From positions 1 to 30,044 of the IMG/VR virus record IMGVR_UViG_3300002933_000040: DNA of 30,044 nt. The stretch is one strand, 5' to 3'. A model generated the notes under the pieces. The model saw nothing but the letters and a program-made list of their open reading frames with translations. It was not told the DNA's origin and searched no databases. Shown piece by piece: positions 18,539-25,573 of the stretch (the stretch's first letter is position 1; each line of letters begins with the position of its first letter). This stretch comes from a virus. Made by a program: the position numbers and the translations under genes.

Positions 18539-19201
18539 TTATTGACTTAAAACTACAACTGAATAACGACCGCTGTTATAGCTGTTTGTTCCCAACCCTA
18601 TATTATTGTAACGCCATGCCCATGCGCCTGTGCCAGTGGGATTTGCTATAGTAGGACCGGTACCAACTCCTAGTGTCCATGCTACATAGATTAGGCCTGC
18701 TATCGAATCGACAGAATCCGTTGATTGTATAACTCCTATATTTGTACAATTTATGTAAAGGTCAACAATTTGTCTATATGCTAAATGATCTTGCGCCACA
18801 GTATTGGTTAAAAATTCATTTAAGTTAGTCACATTATAGAAATAATTTGCATAATCATTTATACCATTGTTAACATAAACTGGACTCCAGCTATGAATAT
18901 AATTTACACAATCTGTGCTATATGCAGCATTTGACCCTGCGGCCAAAAGACCGTATGTTTCTAGTATTTGTGTGGAAAATTGGTATCTACCCAGTTTATT
19001 ACCAACACCTATTAGAGCATAATTCCATGCACTTAAATCGTACGCAATTTGTCCTTGCAGGTTGCGTAATTGAATAGCAGACATTGGCCCAACAGTTGCC
19101 CACACAGGTGGAGATATAGGGGCATTATTACGACCTAGCCAACTCAGTGGCAATGGAGATATGACCGGTATTCCGGTTGCCGAGATTATTCCTGCATCCA
19201 T
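18539..19201 (-). CDS. Lysozyme-like protein next to spike, catalytic Glu not evident
   Basis: A 220-residue protein whose second half resembles the tail lysozyme/muramidase families found in phage hubs and VgrG-linked enzymes. Matching landmarks in order: LGRYQFST at 70-77 (families have A-L-G-K/R-Y-Q-F), QDHLAYRQIV at 137-146 (family Q-D-x-A), AGLIYVAWTLGVG at 168-180 (family AGLLAAAHL-x-GxGG) and a C-terminal Gly/Asn/Tyr segment ending in NSGRYSV (family D-x-N-G...Y). The active-site Glu usually sits about 15 residues before the G-K/R-Y-Q motif; here the region reads YDLSAWNYALIG, with Asp55 the nearest acidic residue. It starts 3 nt after the gp5-like spike, which itself lacks the lysozyme domain present in T4 gp5. 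It could be a hub cap, a lysozyme with altered chemistry, or a binding-only derivative. The family link is inferred by eye. Confidence 0.6.
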   Translation of the reverse strand: MDAGIISATGIPVISPLPLSWLGRNNAPISPPVWATVGPMSAIQLRNLQGQIAYDLSAWNYALIGVGNKLGRYQFSTQILETYGLLAAGSNAAYSTDCVNYIHSWSPVYVNNGINDYANYFYNVTNLNEFLTNTVAQDHLAYRQIVDLYINCTNIGVIQSTDSVDSIAGLIYVAWTLGVGTGPTIANPTGTGAWAWRYNNIGLGTNSYNSGRYSVVVLSQ

Positions 19202-19204
19202 AAT

Positions 19205-20647
19205 TTATGCCTTGGGCCTCGTTTTACCATCAGATTGTACCCACGGTTCATGAGCGGGCGCTACGGTACATATAGTTTCTAACGCACCTGGATTTATTTC
19301 CCAGGTTGTGCCATTGAATGTTGTATCTTGTAAACTATGCGGAATTGTTGGTATTGGCGGAATCGGAATAGCAGGCGGTCCCGAATTTAATAATAGCATC
19401 GAGCCCGATACACTAGTAACTCCAGTTGACCCTATACTCAATTTTCCGCCTGACGTCAATGATGCCATACCCACAGCACTTAAACTTAATGTTCCCAATG
19501 CTGATAATTTTGCGGTTGATAATGCTGTCATTGCCAATGACCCATTGGTGCTAATTTTTATTCCCGACGAAGCATTTATACTAACAGATTTTCCTTGAAT
19601 ATTTACAGATGAATCGCTATGCAAATTCAATGGGCCTTTGGATCTTACATTAAATCCTTTAGCTCCGTAAATGTTAATTGATCCATCATTACTAAATTCC
19701 ATCCACTGATTACCGGTTGAACTAGCAATGTATAATACCTTTTCTGAATCATTCATTAGAATCTGATGACCGGCTGTTGTACGTAATCTAACCAATTGAT
19801 CAACACCATTATTGTCACCATCGTCCATAACAAAAGTGTGACCTCCTTTACGTCCTTTAACAGCTTGGGTGGCATCGTTACCACCGGCTACCGTGCCGCC
19901 AACTTGCGGATTATTTCCAGTAATAGATCTACCCGGAGTACTAATTCCGTATACATTACTTGGCGATTCGCGCAGACTACTTGAACTAATTGCACCCCGA
20001 ATTTTGTCTCTATCCAACCCCGATGAAACCAATACGGTTGCTTGATATTCATGTACATAACGAGGAGTGGAAGTTAGTCCATCTTGAGTAAATGTTCTGG
20101 CATCTCCTGTGTATGCTTCTACTACCGGAATTGAACTTTTAGTTGTTAATGCAGGCGTCAATTGATCAGGTGGACTGGGAGGTAAAGTTTTACTTGAATC
20201 GCTATTAATATTACGGCCTATAGCAGGAACCATATGATGACTCGGAGTATCGTATACACATGCAAACCAGTAACCTCGATTGCGGTCTCCTGCAACAAAA
20301 GTCACTAATACTTTATTACCCACATCTGGAGGTATAAACCACATACCATAACTCATACCAGTGGACCATTGGGCACCGCTGGCATTTACATCAGTCGTTT
20401 GCTCGTCAGTTCCGTATGTTGTTCCAAAAAATGGACTAGCATAACTAACAGATATCTGATTAGCAGGGTCAGTTTTTACGCCTCCCCAATCTGGAATATA
20501 TACCAGTAACTGCCCAGACCGTGTTCCTTCTACATGCTTTACTATAACTGCTTCATACGGGCCGGGGCTAACCGATACACCGGAATTTTTACCGTCGGCA
20601 TTAGCTGCCGAATCAGCACCCGATTTACGTATTTGACTTGTAGCCAT
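19205..20647 (-). CDS. gp5: Baseplate central spike, gp5-like (OB-fold plus beta-helix, no lysozyme domain)
   Basis: A 480-residue protein. Residues about 30-135 form a gp5/VgrG-type OB-fold: GPYEAVIVKHVE, SGQLLVYIPDWGG, SYASPFFGTTYGTD, GMWFIPPDVGNKVLVTFVAG and GYWFACVYD. A connecting region (about 150-265) follows, then HTFVMDDGD and VRLRTTAGHQILMNDSE leading into a beta-helix of short repeating strands (about 310-425: INIYGAKGFNVRSKGPLNLH, VNIQGKSVSINASSGIKIST). The end AHEPWVQSDGKTR resembles the H-E-P-W tail found on several phage spike proteins. In T4, gp5 carries a lysozyme domain between these two parts; here none is visible, and a lysozyme-like protein is encoded by the next gene. The trimer should form the membrane-piercing needle at the baseplate centre. 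An AGGAAA ribosome site precedes the ATG. Confidence 0.85.
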   Translation of the reverse strand: MATSQIRKSGADSAANADGKNSGVSVSPGPYEAVIVKHVEGTRSGQLLVYIPDWGGVKTDPANQISVSYASPFFGTTYGTDEQTTDVNASGAQWSTGMSYGMWFIPPDVGNKVLVTFVAGDRNRGYWFACVYDTPSHHMVPAIGRNINSDSSKTLPPSPPDQLTPALTTKSSIPVVEAYTGDARTFTQDGLTSTPRYVHEYQATVLVSSGLDRDKIRGAISSSSLRESPSNVYGISTPGRSITGNNPQVGGTVAGGNDATQAVKGRKGGHTFVMDDGDNNGVDQLVRLRTTAGHQILMNDSEKVLYIASSTGNQWMEFSNDGSINIYGAKGFNVRSKGPLNLHSDSSVNIQGKSVSINASSGIKISTNGSLAMTALSTAKLSALGTLSLSAVGMASLTSGGKLSIGSTGVTSVSGSMLLLNSGPPAIPIPPIPTIPHSLQDTTFNGTTWEINPGALETICTVAPAHEPWVQSDGKTRPKA

Positions 20648-20668
20648 TAAATGATATTTCCTGTTTGA

Positions 20669-23194
20669 TTATCTAGTATATACAATCTGTTCGCCAGCAG
20701 AAAGTGTACTTGCTGAATCCGTTGGTACTGCAGAAGTGCCTAATTTAGAATTTGCTTGTCCTGCGACTGTTTGATTAGCAGAATTTAAATTTGTTTGCGT
20801 TGTAGTGGTTGTATCTCTGCCATTGGTAGCATCAGCAGGAGCAGAAGAAGTAATGATATCGCTATTTGATAGACGATATAGATTTAACACCTGAGTAAAT
20901 ACTCCTCCAGAAAACGAATTTTTAATAATAGTAACTCCGTATAGTCCACTGAATAGACTTGGGACTGTTCCCGGTGCGGGAAATACCAATCCTTTATTAG
21001 TCCAATCGGTATCTATATCAATTGGGGTATTAACCTTTAATGAAACAACCAATTCACCACCGTCCATTTTAATCTGTCCATATTTTTTAGCAAGATCAAA
21101 TTGACTAAGGAATTGATTAAAAATATTGTTAGTGGATCTAGGGTTAGGAGTGTACAACCAGTCATCTTGTTTAATTAATGTCGGATCACCGAGTATCGAT
21201 AGTTCCACATTTATCATTTTTGCATCACCAGAGTATATCGATCTCATTACGTTAGCTGCGGTTTGTGATGCTGGATTTTTAATTGTATTAAATCCGATAT
21301 TATCTCGTTGATCGTTAACAATATTTTTATATTTGTTAGGGGTCAAGTTGGGAATTTGATTAAGTCCGGGAATTACATTTAGCGCACCCAATAACTGCGG
21401 ACTTAGCAATAAACTTGTACTAGTCCCAAGAATTGTATCAACCGAAGTACTTGCCGTTGTTTCGGTTGATGCAACCTGGTTAGTATATGAATTCACTGCT
21501 GTATAAAATGTAGTATCAAAATTTATTTTTAAATCGGTAATATCATTGTTTTGACCAGTATACAAATAATTGTATTGTTTAATTATATAAGGTCGTGCAT
21601 CCGATAATGTTGGCGCAGCAGGATGTACTGCGTCATATACGTGATATTGCGATATACTATAATTGAGTTGTTTTGCGTAGACATTTCTAATATTATCAAA
21701 TGCCCCGTTCACTGTGGCGCCGCTGGTGTTAGTCCCAATGTAGCTTACTTGAATGGTTGTTTTATATGTATTAAGAATCTGTGTCAATGAAGTTTGCACT
21801 TCTTTAGAAGCAGTATTTTGCTTATCTAATCCAAGTTGTCCAATTATATAAGAAGACTGTTGTAAGATTCTATTAATTACTTCTTGAATTTGTGTCCCAG
21901 CAGGAATACTAAAATTTCCCTTAGATAAATCAATTTGTTTGCTATTAGGATTAGCTTGCGCTATACTCATTTGTTTATCATATACAATGGTACTAGTAGC
22001 AATATTAGGATCAATTTTAAATGTAATAGAATCAGAATATTCTGTTTTCTTCTCTAACGATTCAAGGCGCCAAAATGCATCTAGCGCATTTGTGAATGCA
22101 TCAAAAAAACCCTGTACAGTACTGGCATTAATTGTTAAATCCTTGGGAACAGTTGAGTACTCCGAACTTCCGCTAGATCCGCCTAGATAAGCTATGTGCC
22201 CCATTGGTACAAAATCAAGTTTATATTCAGCACCTTTGCTAGTTACTTCAATTTTCATTCCAATGATACGAATAGGAAATCTTTTTCTATATATGCTAGT
22301 TTCGCTTGATGGTATTGGGTCGCCCGCATCATCATACCCAGTAAAATCTATCTGTAACATGAATGGTTGCTCAGTGTAATTTTGATACGATCCTGCCATG
22401 CCCGATGCACGAACAAGACTATCAAGAAATGTAACACCATATGGTTCTACGATAGTCATACTACCTGTAATCATATTGCTACTTTTACTTTTTGAATTAA
22501 GACCAACTACCGTTTCAATATTGACATCTTGTATATTGTAGTTTAATCCGACTTGCGTAGGTAAGCGTCGTTGCGGGTAGAGGCCACTATCTTCTGCAAC
22601 CACATAACTTAGTGCGCCCAATTGATAATTTGTACCTGTGCCAATGTCTGCTGTTTCTGCATTCGTTAATCCGTTTAAATCATGCACGTCTAACCACCAC
22701 AAACTAAGTGCATACGTGGAACTAGCGTACTGATGTAATGGATTCGGTATAATATCGGTGGGTACCGGAGAAACAAGACTAGACGAAAGTAAATTATTTT
22801 TTGAGCCAGCCCCGATACCAAATCCATTATCCCCGGTACTATTGCCATTGTTGCTGTTACTATTACCGTTACTATTGCTAATATCGCTACTAGTATTATT
22901 AACATTGTTTGTACCGTTGCTGTTACTACTGCCGTTTGCTACGTCCGAAATCGATGCTGATGCAGTGGATGCACCGGTGTTAGATCCAGATCCAATGGTG
23001 TCAGCCGGTGCGGGAGTAAAGGACACTTCCGTGTCCAACGATGTATCTGTAAATGTTGATGTGGAGTTATCAGCAAAAATTACGGTCACAGTCCCATCAG
23101 GATTAGTTACCTGACTAGTCATCGGATTAGTACTAGTTGGGGGTATATATACTGGAGTTGGGTCGTCTACGTAGGATACTGTTACATCTGCCAT
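20669..23194 (-). CDS. Baseplate hub protein, gp27-like
   Basis: An 841-residue protein. Residues about 65-135 are a low-complexity Ser/Asn/Gly/Thr linker. The region about 230-340 has hub-like sequence (MTIVEPYGVTFLDSLVRA, FMLQIDFTGYDDAGDPIP, YRKRFPIRIIGMKIEVTSK, AEYKLDFVPMGHIAY), and about 640-790 holds a second hub-like part (GDAKMINVELSILGDPTLIK, FSGLYGVTIIKNSFSGGVF, TQVLNLYRLSN). In phage hubs of the gp27/late-control-D type, such I-x-GDP-x-x-I and 'Y-x-V-x-x-V/I-x-x-x-F-x-x-G-x-F-x-Q-x-L' segments come from the ring domains that surround the spike. It lies between gp53 and the gp5-like spike, its expected partner. It is more than twice as long as T4 gp27 (about 390 residues). Assignment rests on motif pattern and position. 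Its ATG at 23194 follows the gp53 stop by 4 nt, with GGATT upstream. Confidence 0.7.
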   Translation of the reverse strand: MADVTVSYVDDPTPVYIPPTSTNPMTSQVTNPDGTVTVIFADNSTSTFTDTSLDTEVSFTPAPADTIGSGSNTGASTASASISDVANGSSNSNGTNNVNNTSSDISNSNGNSNSNNGNSTGDNGFGIGAGSKNNLLSSSLVSPVPTDIIPNPLHQYASSTYALSLWWLDVHDLNGLTNAETADIGTGTNYQLGALSYVVAEDSGLYPQRRLPTQVGLNYNIQDVNIETVVGLNSKSKSSNMITGSMTIVEPYGVTFLDSLVRASGMAGSYQNYTEQPFMLQIDFTGYDDAGDPIPSSETSIYRKRFPIRIIGMKIEVTSKGAEYKLDFVPMGHIAYLGGSSGSSEYSTVPKDLTINASTVQGFFDAFTNALDAFWRLESLEKKTEYSDSITFKIDPNIATSTIVYDKQMSIAQANPNSKQIDLSKGNFSIPAGTQIQEVINRILQQSSYIIGQLGLDKQNTASKEVQTSLTQILNTYKTTIQVSYIGTNTSGATVNGAFDNIRNVYAKQLNYSISQYHVYDAVHPAAPTLSDARPYIIKQYNYLYTGQNNDITDLKINFDTTFYTAVNSYTNQVASTETTASTSVDTILGTSTSLLLSPQLLGALNVIPGLNQIPNLTPNKYKNIVNDQRDNIGFNTIKNPASQTAANVMRSIYSGDAKMINVELSILGDPTLIKQDDWLYTPNPRSTNNIFNQFLSQFDLAKKYGQIKMDGGELVVSLKVNTPIDIDTDWTNKGLVFPAPGTVPSLFSGLYGVTIIKNSFSGGVFTQVLNLYRLSNSDIITSSAPADATNGRDTTTTTQTNLNSANQTVAGQANSKLGTSAVPTDSASTLSAGEQIVYTR

Positions 23195-23198
23195 AATT

Positions 23199-23501
23199 TT
23201 ATAATCCCAATGCTGAATGTACTACTGTTTTAGTAGGGACATAAATGATAGTAGGTGCTATAAAACTAAACACTGGATCTAATAGAATATCCGGATTCCG
23301 CACAGCAAATACCCACCACAGGTTACTATCACCATACATATCATACGCTAATAAATCCGGTCTTCTATTATACGGAGGGTCAATTTGATAACGTGCGTCC
23401 GACACATCAGTTGGTATTGTTATACCTTTCCATATATCAAGGAATTGGCCCCAAAGTGGAGTATTGTGATATGGACTAGACTGTTTATAAATTGCAGACA
23501 T
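23199..23501 (-). CDS. gp53: Baseplate wedge subunit gp53
   Basis: A 100-residue protein with the gp53 hallmark at residues 41-70: DPPYNRRPDLLAYDMYGDSN followed by LWWVFAVRNPD (family: Y-x-x-R-P-D-L-L-A... YG... WWVF-x-x-N). The preceding segment (PLWGQFLDIWKG) is also typical. T4 gp53 is about 196 residues; shorter forms are common in environmental T4-like phages and keep this core. gp53 clamps wedge to hub and bridges adjacent wedges in T4. A strong GGAGGA Shine-Dalgarno sequence lies 7 nt before the ATG, and the ATG overlaps by one base the TAA where the upstream tail-cap frame would end if its 50-bp duplication were removed. The gene ends 4 nt before the hub gene. Confidence 0.88.
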   Translation of the reverse strand: MSAIYKQSSPYHNTPLWGQFLDIWKGITIPTDVSDARYQIDPPYNRRPDLLAYDMYGDSNLWWVFAVRNPDILLDPVFSFIAPTIIYVPTKTVVHSALGL

Positions 23502-23670
23502 TAGATAAATCCTCCATTACCGCTCGAGCCACCATTAAGTGCCGGACTTGTTGCGCCAAATGCCGACGACGGGCCACCGCTTCCGGCTGTATTAACAAGT
23601 GCTCCACGGGCAAAATCATTGAGACTAAAGCCCTGGCTTTGTGATAAACGACTGTAGACCGGTTGTAGAT
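23501..23670 (-). other. Orphaned 3' end of the tail-cap gene
   Basis: This stretch holds no independent gene. Read in the frame that would follow if one copy of the 50-bp repeat were removed, it encodes 41 further residues (SLNDFARGALVNTAG, then a Gly/Ser-rich end finishing GNGGFI) and stops at TAA 23503-23501, sharing its last base with the gp53 ATG. The perfect landing on the next start codon shows that this was the original C-terminus. Confidence 0.85.
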
Positions 23671-23726
23671 TTAAAGAAAGCCCTGGCTTTGTGATAAACG
23701 ACTGTAGACCGGTTGTAGATTTAAAG
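23627..23726. repeat. Perfect 50-bp tandem duplication causing a frameshift
   Basis: Positions 23627-23676 and 23677-23726 are identical: 50 bp beginning AAAGCCCTGG and ending GATTTAAAG. Fifty is not a multiple of three, so the duplication shifts the frame and brings in a TAA at 23673-23671. AAAG occurs at both ends of the unit. It may be a recent natural slippage event or an assembly error. Confidence 0.97.
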
Positions 23727-24543
23727 TTAATGTACTGGTAGTAGGCAAGCGTGTACTATTTAACACAGGATTAGTCACAGCAGGATTATATACCAGGCCG
23801 GGTTCGGGTATGTCCATGTAGTCTACACCATCTGGCATAGTATGGCTAAACTGTGTTACTACACAAGGAACATTAGGCAAATAATATTGACCGTACCCAT
23901 TTAAAAATACAATCGGTGGCGGATTTCCGGCTAACTGATCTTGCCCGAAGAACATTTTGGTAATTGCTCTAAAGAAATATATTGTTGCTAACAAGTATTG
24001 CCCTTCATTTACATTTTGTACTGTAAACTCACCACTAATATTAATATTCTGTACTTCACTATTTTCATAGAAATAGTTAGTATAATTGTTATGTGTTAAT
24101 TTTTGTGCCCCATAATTAGCCGCATGAGTAATTTGTACCGACGGGGTATATGGAAATACTACACCAACACGAGTTTGTCCGTTTGGCCCAAATAAACTGT
24201 TTACTGATTGTACTACTGCGCTAGTTATGTTATTTCCCACTTCTGATACCAATGGGCTTAACAATCGATTGCTTGGATCATTGTAGAAATAGTTACTGTT
24301 TGGAGCTAAACTAACCCGTACCCGCCAATCGTAACTAGCCTGAGGATAATTCACAACCAAATTTGGTCCAGCAGTACGAGTAGCATAGGAAAACATGCTA
24401 GCCACGTTTTGTCTGCTCATTAAAGGATTTAACCCAACAGACCCTGATAGGCTATTAGTTACAGCCTGCCCTATTTGAGCGCCAAAACTTACGTTCTGAT
24501 TAGTAGCTGTTGTTTGTAAAGGTTGATTCGGCAGTACTGGCAT
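23671..24543 (-). CDS. Tail-tube cap/baseplate-tube junction protein (gp48/gp54-like), 3'-frameshifted
   Basis: A 290-residue frame. Residues about 70-230 have the pattern of T4-like tube-initiator/cap proteins: YDWRVRVSLAPNSNYFYND, GVVFPYTPSVQITHAANYG, LTHNNYTNYFYENSEVQNIN, ISGEFTVQNVNEGQYLLATI, YFFRAITKMFFGQ, NPPPIVFLNGYGQYYLPNVP and MPDGVDYMDIPEPG. Such proteins sit on the hub and start polymerisation of the tail tube. The frame ends early (SQSQGFL then TAA) because of the 50-bp tandem duplication; with a single copy it would be 330 residues and overlap the gp53 start. T4 gp54 is about 320 and gp48 about 364, so 330 is the better size. Which of the two it represents is uncertain. It is the first gene of the leftward block, preceded by late-type boxes at 24553-24570. 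Confidence 0.75.
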   Translation of the reverse strand: MPVLPNQPLQTTATNQNVSFGAQIGQAVTNSLSGSVGLNPLMSRQNVASMFSYATRTAGPNLVVNYPQASYDWRVRVSLAPNSNYFYNDPSNRLLSPLVSEVGNNITSAVVQSVNSLFGPNGQTRVGVVFPYTPSVQITHAANYGAQKLTHNNYTNYFYENSEVQNINISGEFTVQNVNEGQYLLATIYFFRAITKMFFGQDQLAGNPPPIVFLNGYGQYYLPNVPCVVTQFSHTMPDGVDYMDIPEPGLVYNPAVTNPVLNSTRLPTTSTLTLNLQPVYSRLSQSQGFL

Positions 24544-24552
24544 ATAGTTCCA

Positions 24553-24570
24553 ATTTATACTGTATTTATT
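24553..24570 (-). promoter_or_regulatory. Late-promoter-like boxes starting the leftward block
   Basis: On the minus strand this reads AATAAATACAGTATAAAT: an ATAAATA box at 24563-24569 and a second, partial TATAAAT at 24554-24559. Starts about 6 nt downstream would lie near 24557 or 24548, a leader of roughly 5-14 nt before the ATG at 24543, with GGAA close by. This is the only gene-free region ahead of the structural block and so its likely main promoter. Confidence 0.5.
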
Positions 24571-24618
24571 ATCTTAATAAACGGCTATTATAATGTTTGG
24601 TTGCATTTCAAATTTAGG

Positions 24619-24648
24619 TTGACTAATTGAGTTTAAATATGTTAGTAT
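24619..24648 (+). promoter_or_regulatory. Sigma70-like promoter for gp55
   Basis: TTGACT at 24619-24624 and TAGTAT at 24643-24648 with an 18-nt spacer (or TTAGTA with 17). The expected start is near 24655, giving a leader of about 19 nt that contains AAGGA at 24661-24665. A consensus TATAAT also occurs at 24589-24594 but has no good -35 box at the right distance. Confidence 0.5.
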
Positions 24649-24660
24649 GTACTTACTTTA

Positions 24661-24665
24661 AAGGA
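24661..24665 (+). promoter_or_regulatory. Ribosome binding site of gp55
   Basis: AAGGA lies 8 nt before the ATG at 24674 and fixes this start. It contrasts with gp47 and gp46, which have no such site. Confidence 0.7.
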
Positions 24666-24673
24666 ATCACCGG

Positions 24674-25573
24674 ATGGCACGCCACAATTATCTAAATAAT
24701 AAAGATATTTTAAAAGAAATACATAAAAGCAAGAATACATATTGCTATTATTCAAGTCCCGAAGTTACAGATTATGATATGATTCTGCCGGACGTTAAAA
24801 AAATCAATAAAAAGAACATAATGCAAGCACGAAAAGATCGTGCTGTCCGTTTAGCTAAAATTGCGTATGATGCTCATCATGCTCAAGAAGGCGCAATTAA
24901 GCGTAAAATGGATGAATTTGAAATCAAGCTCAAAGATATTCCCGATACTGCTGTTGTATTCCGTGTAATGACATGGGATCATATTCCAGTTGATGATGTT
25001 AAATCACGTAAAGCTGCTGTTAAAGCAATGGAGCTCGAAGATGAAGGCCCGGCTAGATCTGAGTACGATGATGACGAATTAGACATTGCCGGTAATACTA
25101 AGTACGTTAAAGTAAACTTTCCACCATTTGAACACTTTCAAGTAACCGAAGAGGGAGACCCTGTGTTAGTAGGACGTAGTCACTGGAAAGGTGATTTAAT
25201 CAAAGGATCATTTAGTCGCGAGCATGGTAAAATGACGCCAAAGTTAGCTCATATGTTTATTAAATTATGCGAACGTTATGCTACCCGTTCCAATTGGCGT
25301 GGTTATACATATAATGACGAAATGCGTAGCCAAGCATTATTACAGTTAAGTCAAATTGGGTTGCAATTTGATGAGTTTAAATCGCAGAATCCATTTGCAT
25401 ACTACACAGCCGCTATCACTAACTCATTTACACGGGTGTTGAATATCGAAAAGCGTAATCAAAATTTACGTGATGATATTTTAGAAATGAATAATTTAAC
25501 CCCGTCCTATACACGCCAGGGACAAAAAATTAGTTCTACAACAGGCGGCAGCGATGGTGGATATGACGATTGA
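24674..25573 (+). CDS. gp55: Late-transcription sigma factor gp55
   Basis: A 299-residue protein. The C-terminal half (about 167-283) carries the highly conserved block of gp55 from environmental T4-like phages: GRSHWKGDLIKGSF, GKMTPKLAHMFIKLCERYAT, RSNWRGYTYNDEMRSQALLQ, LSQIGLQFDEFKSQNPFAYY, TAAITNSFTRVLNIEKRNQN and LRDDILEMNNLTPSYTRQ. The N-terminus (NYLNNKDILKEIHKSK) also fits. T4 gp55 is 185 residues; the extra length is a charged region with an acidic patch (LEDEG...YDDDELD, about 121-138). gp55 directs host RNA polymerase to TATAAATA late promoters, working with the sliding clamp in T4. It is transcribed divergently from the late genes that it should activate. The C-terminus is Gly/Ser-rich. 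Translation is coupled to the next gene through an ATTGA overlap. Confidence 0.9.
   Translation: MARHNYLNNKDILKEIHKSKNTYCYYSSPEVTDYDMILPDVKKINKKNIMQARKDRAVRLAKIAYDAHHAQEGAIKRKMDEFEIKLKDIPDTAVVFRVMTWDHIPVDDVKSRKAAVKAMELEDEGPARSEYDDDELDIAGNTKYVKVNFPPFEHFQVTEEGDPVLVGRSHWKGDLIKGSFSREHGKMTPKLAHMFIKLCERYATRSNWRGYTYNDEMRSQALLQLSQIGLQFDEFKSQNPFAYYTAAITNSFTRVLNIEKRNQNLRDDILEMNNLTPSYTRQGQKISSTTGGSDGGYDD

Noticed and set aside
22758-23114. Leu-rich 118-residue plus-strand frame that looks like a membrane protein
   Set aside because: It is antisense to the Asn/Ser linker of the hub gene; AAY/AGY codons read as Leu/Val on the other strand.
23501-23670. A separate small gene between gp53 and the tail-cap gene
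   Set aside because: The stretch is explained as the displaced 3' end of the tail-cap gene, and its frame has no independent start with a ribosome site.
24565-24581. AT-only palindrome as a rho-independent terminator
   Set aside because: It has no G-C pairs, a 3-nt loop, and no converging transcript to end; at most a weak binding site.
24589-24594. Consensus TATAAT as the main gp55 promoter
   Set aside because: No acceptable -35 box lies 16-18 nt upstream, while TTGACT/TAGTAT lies closer to the gene with better paired elements.
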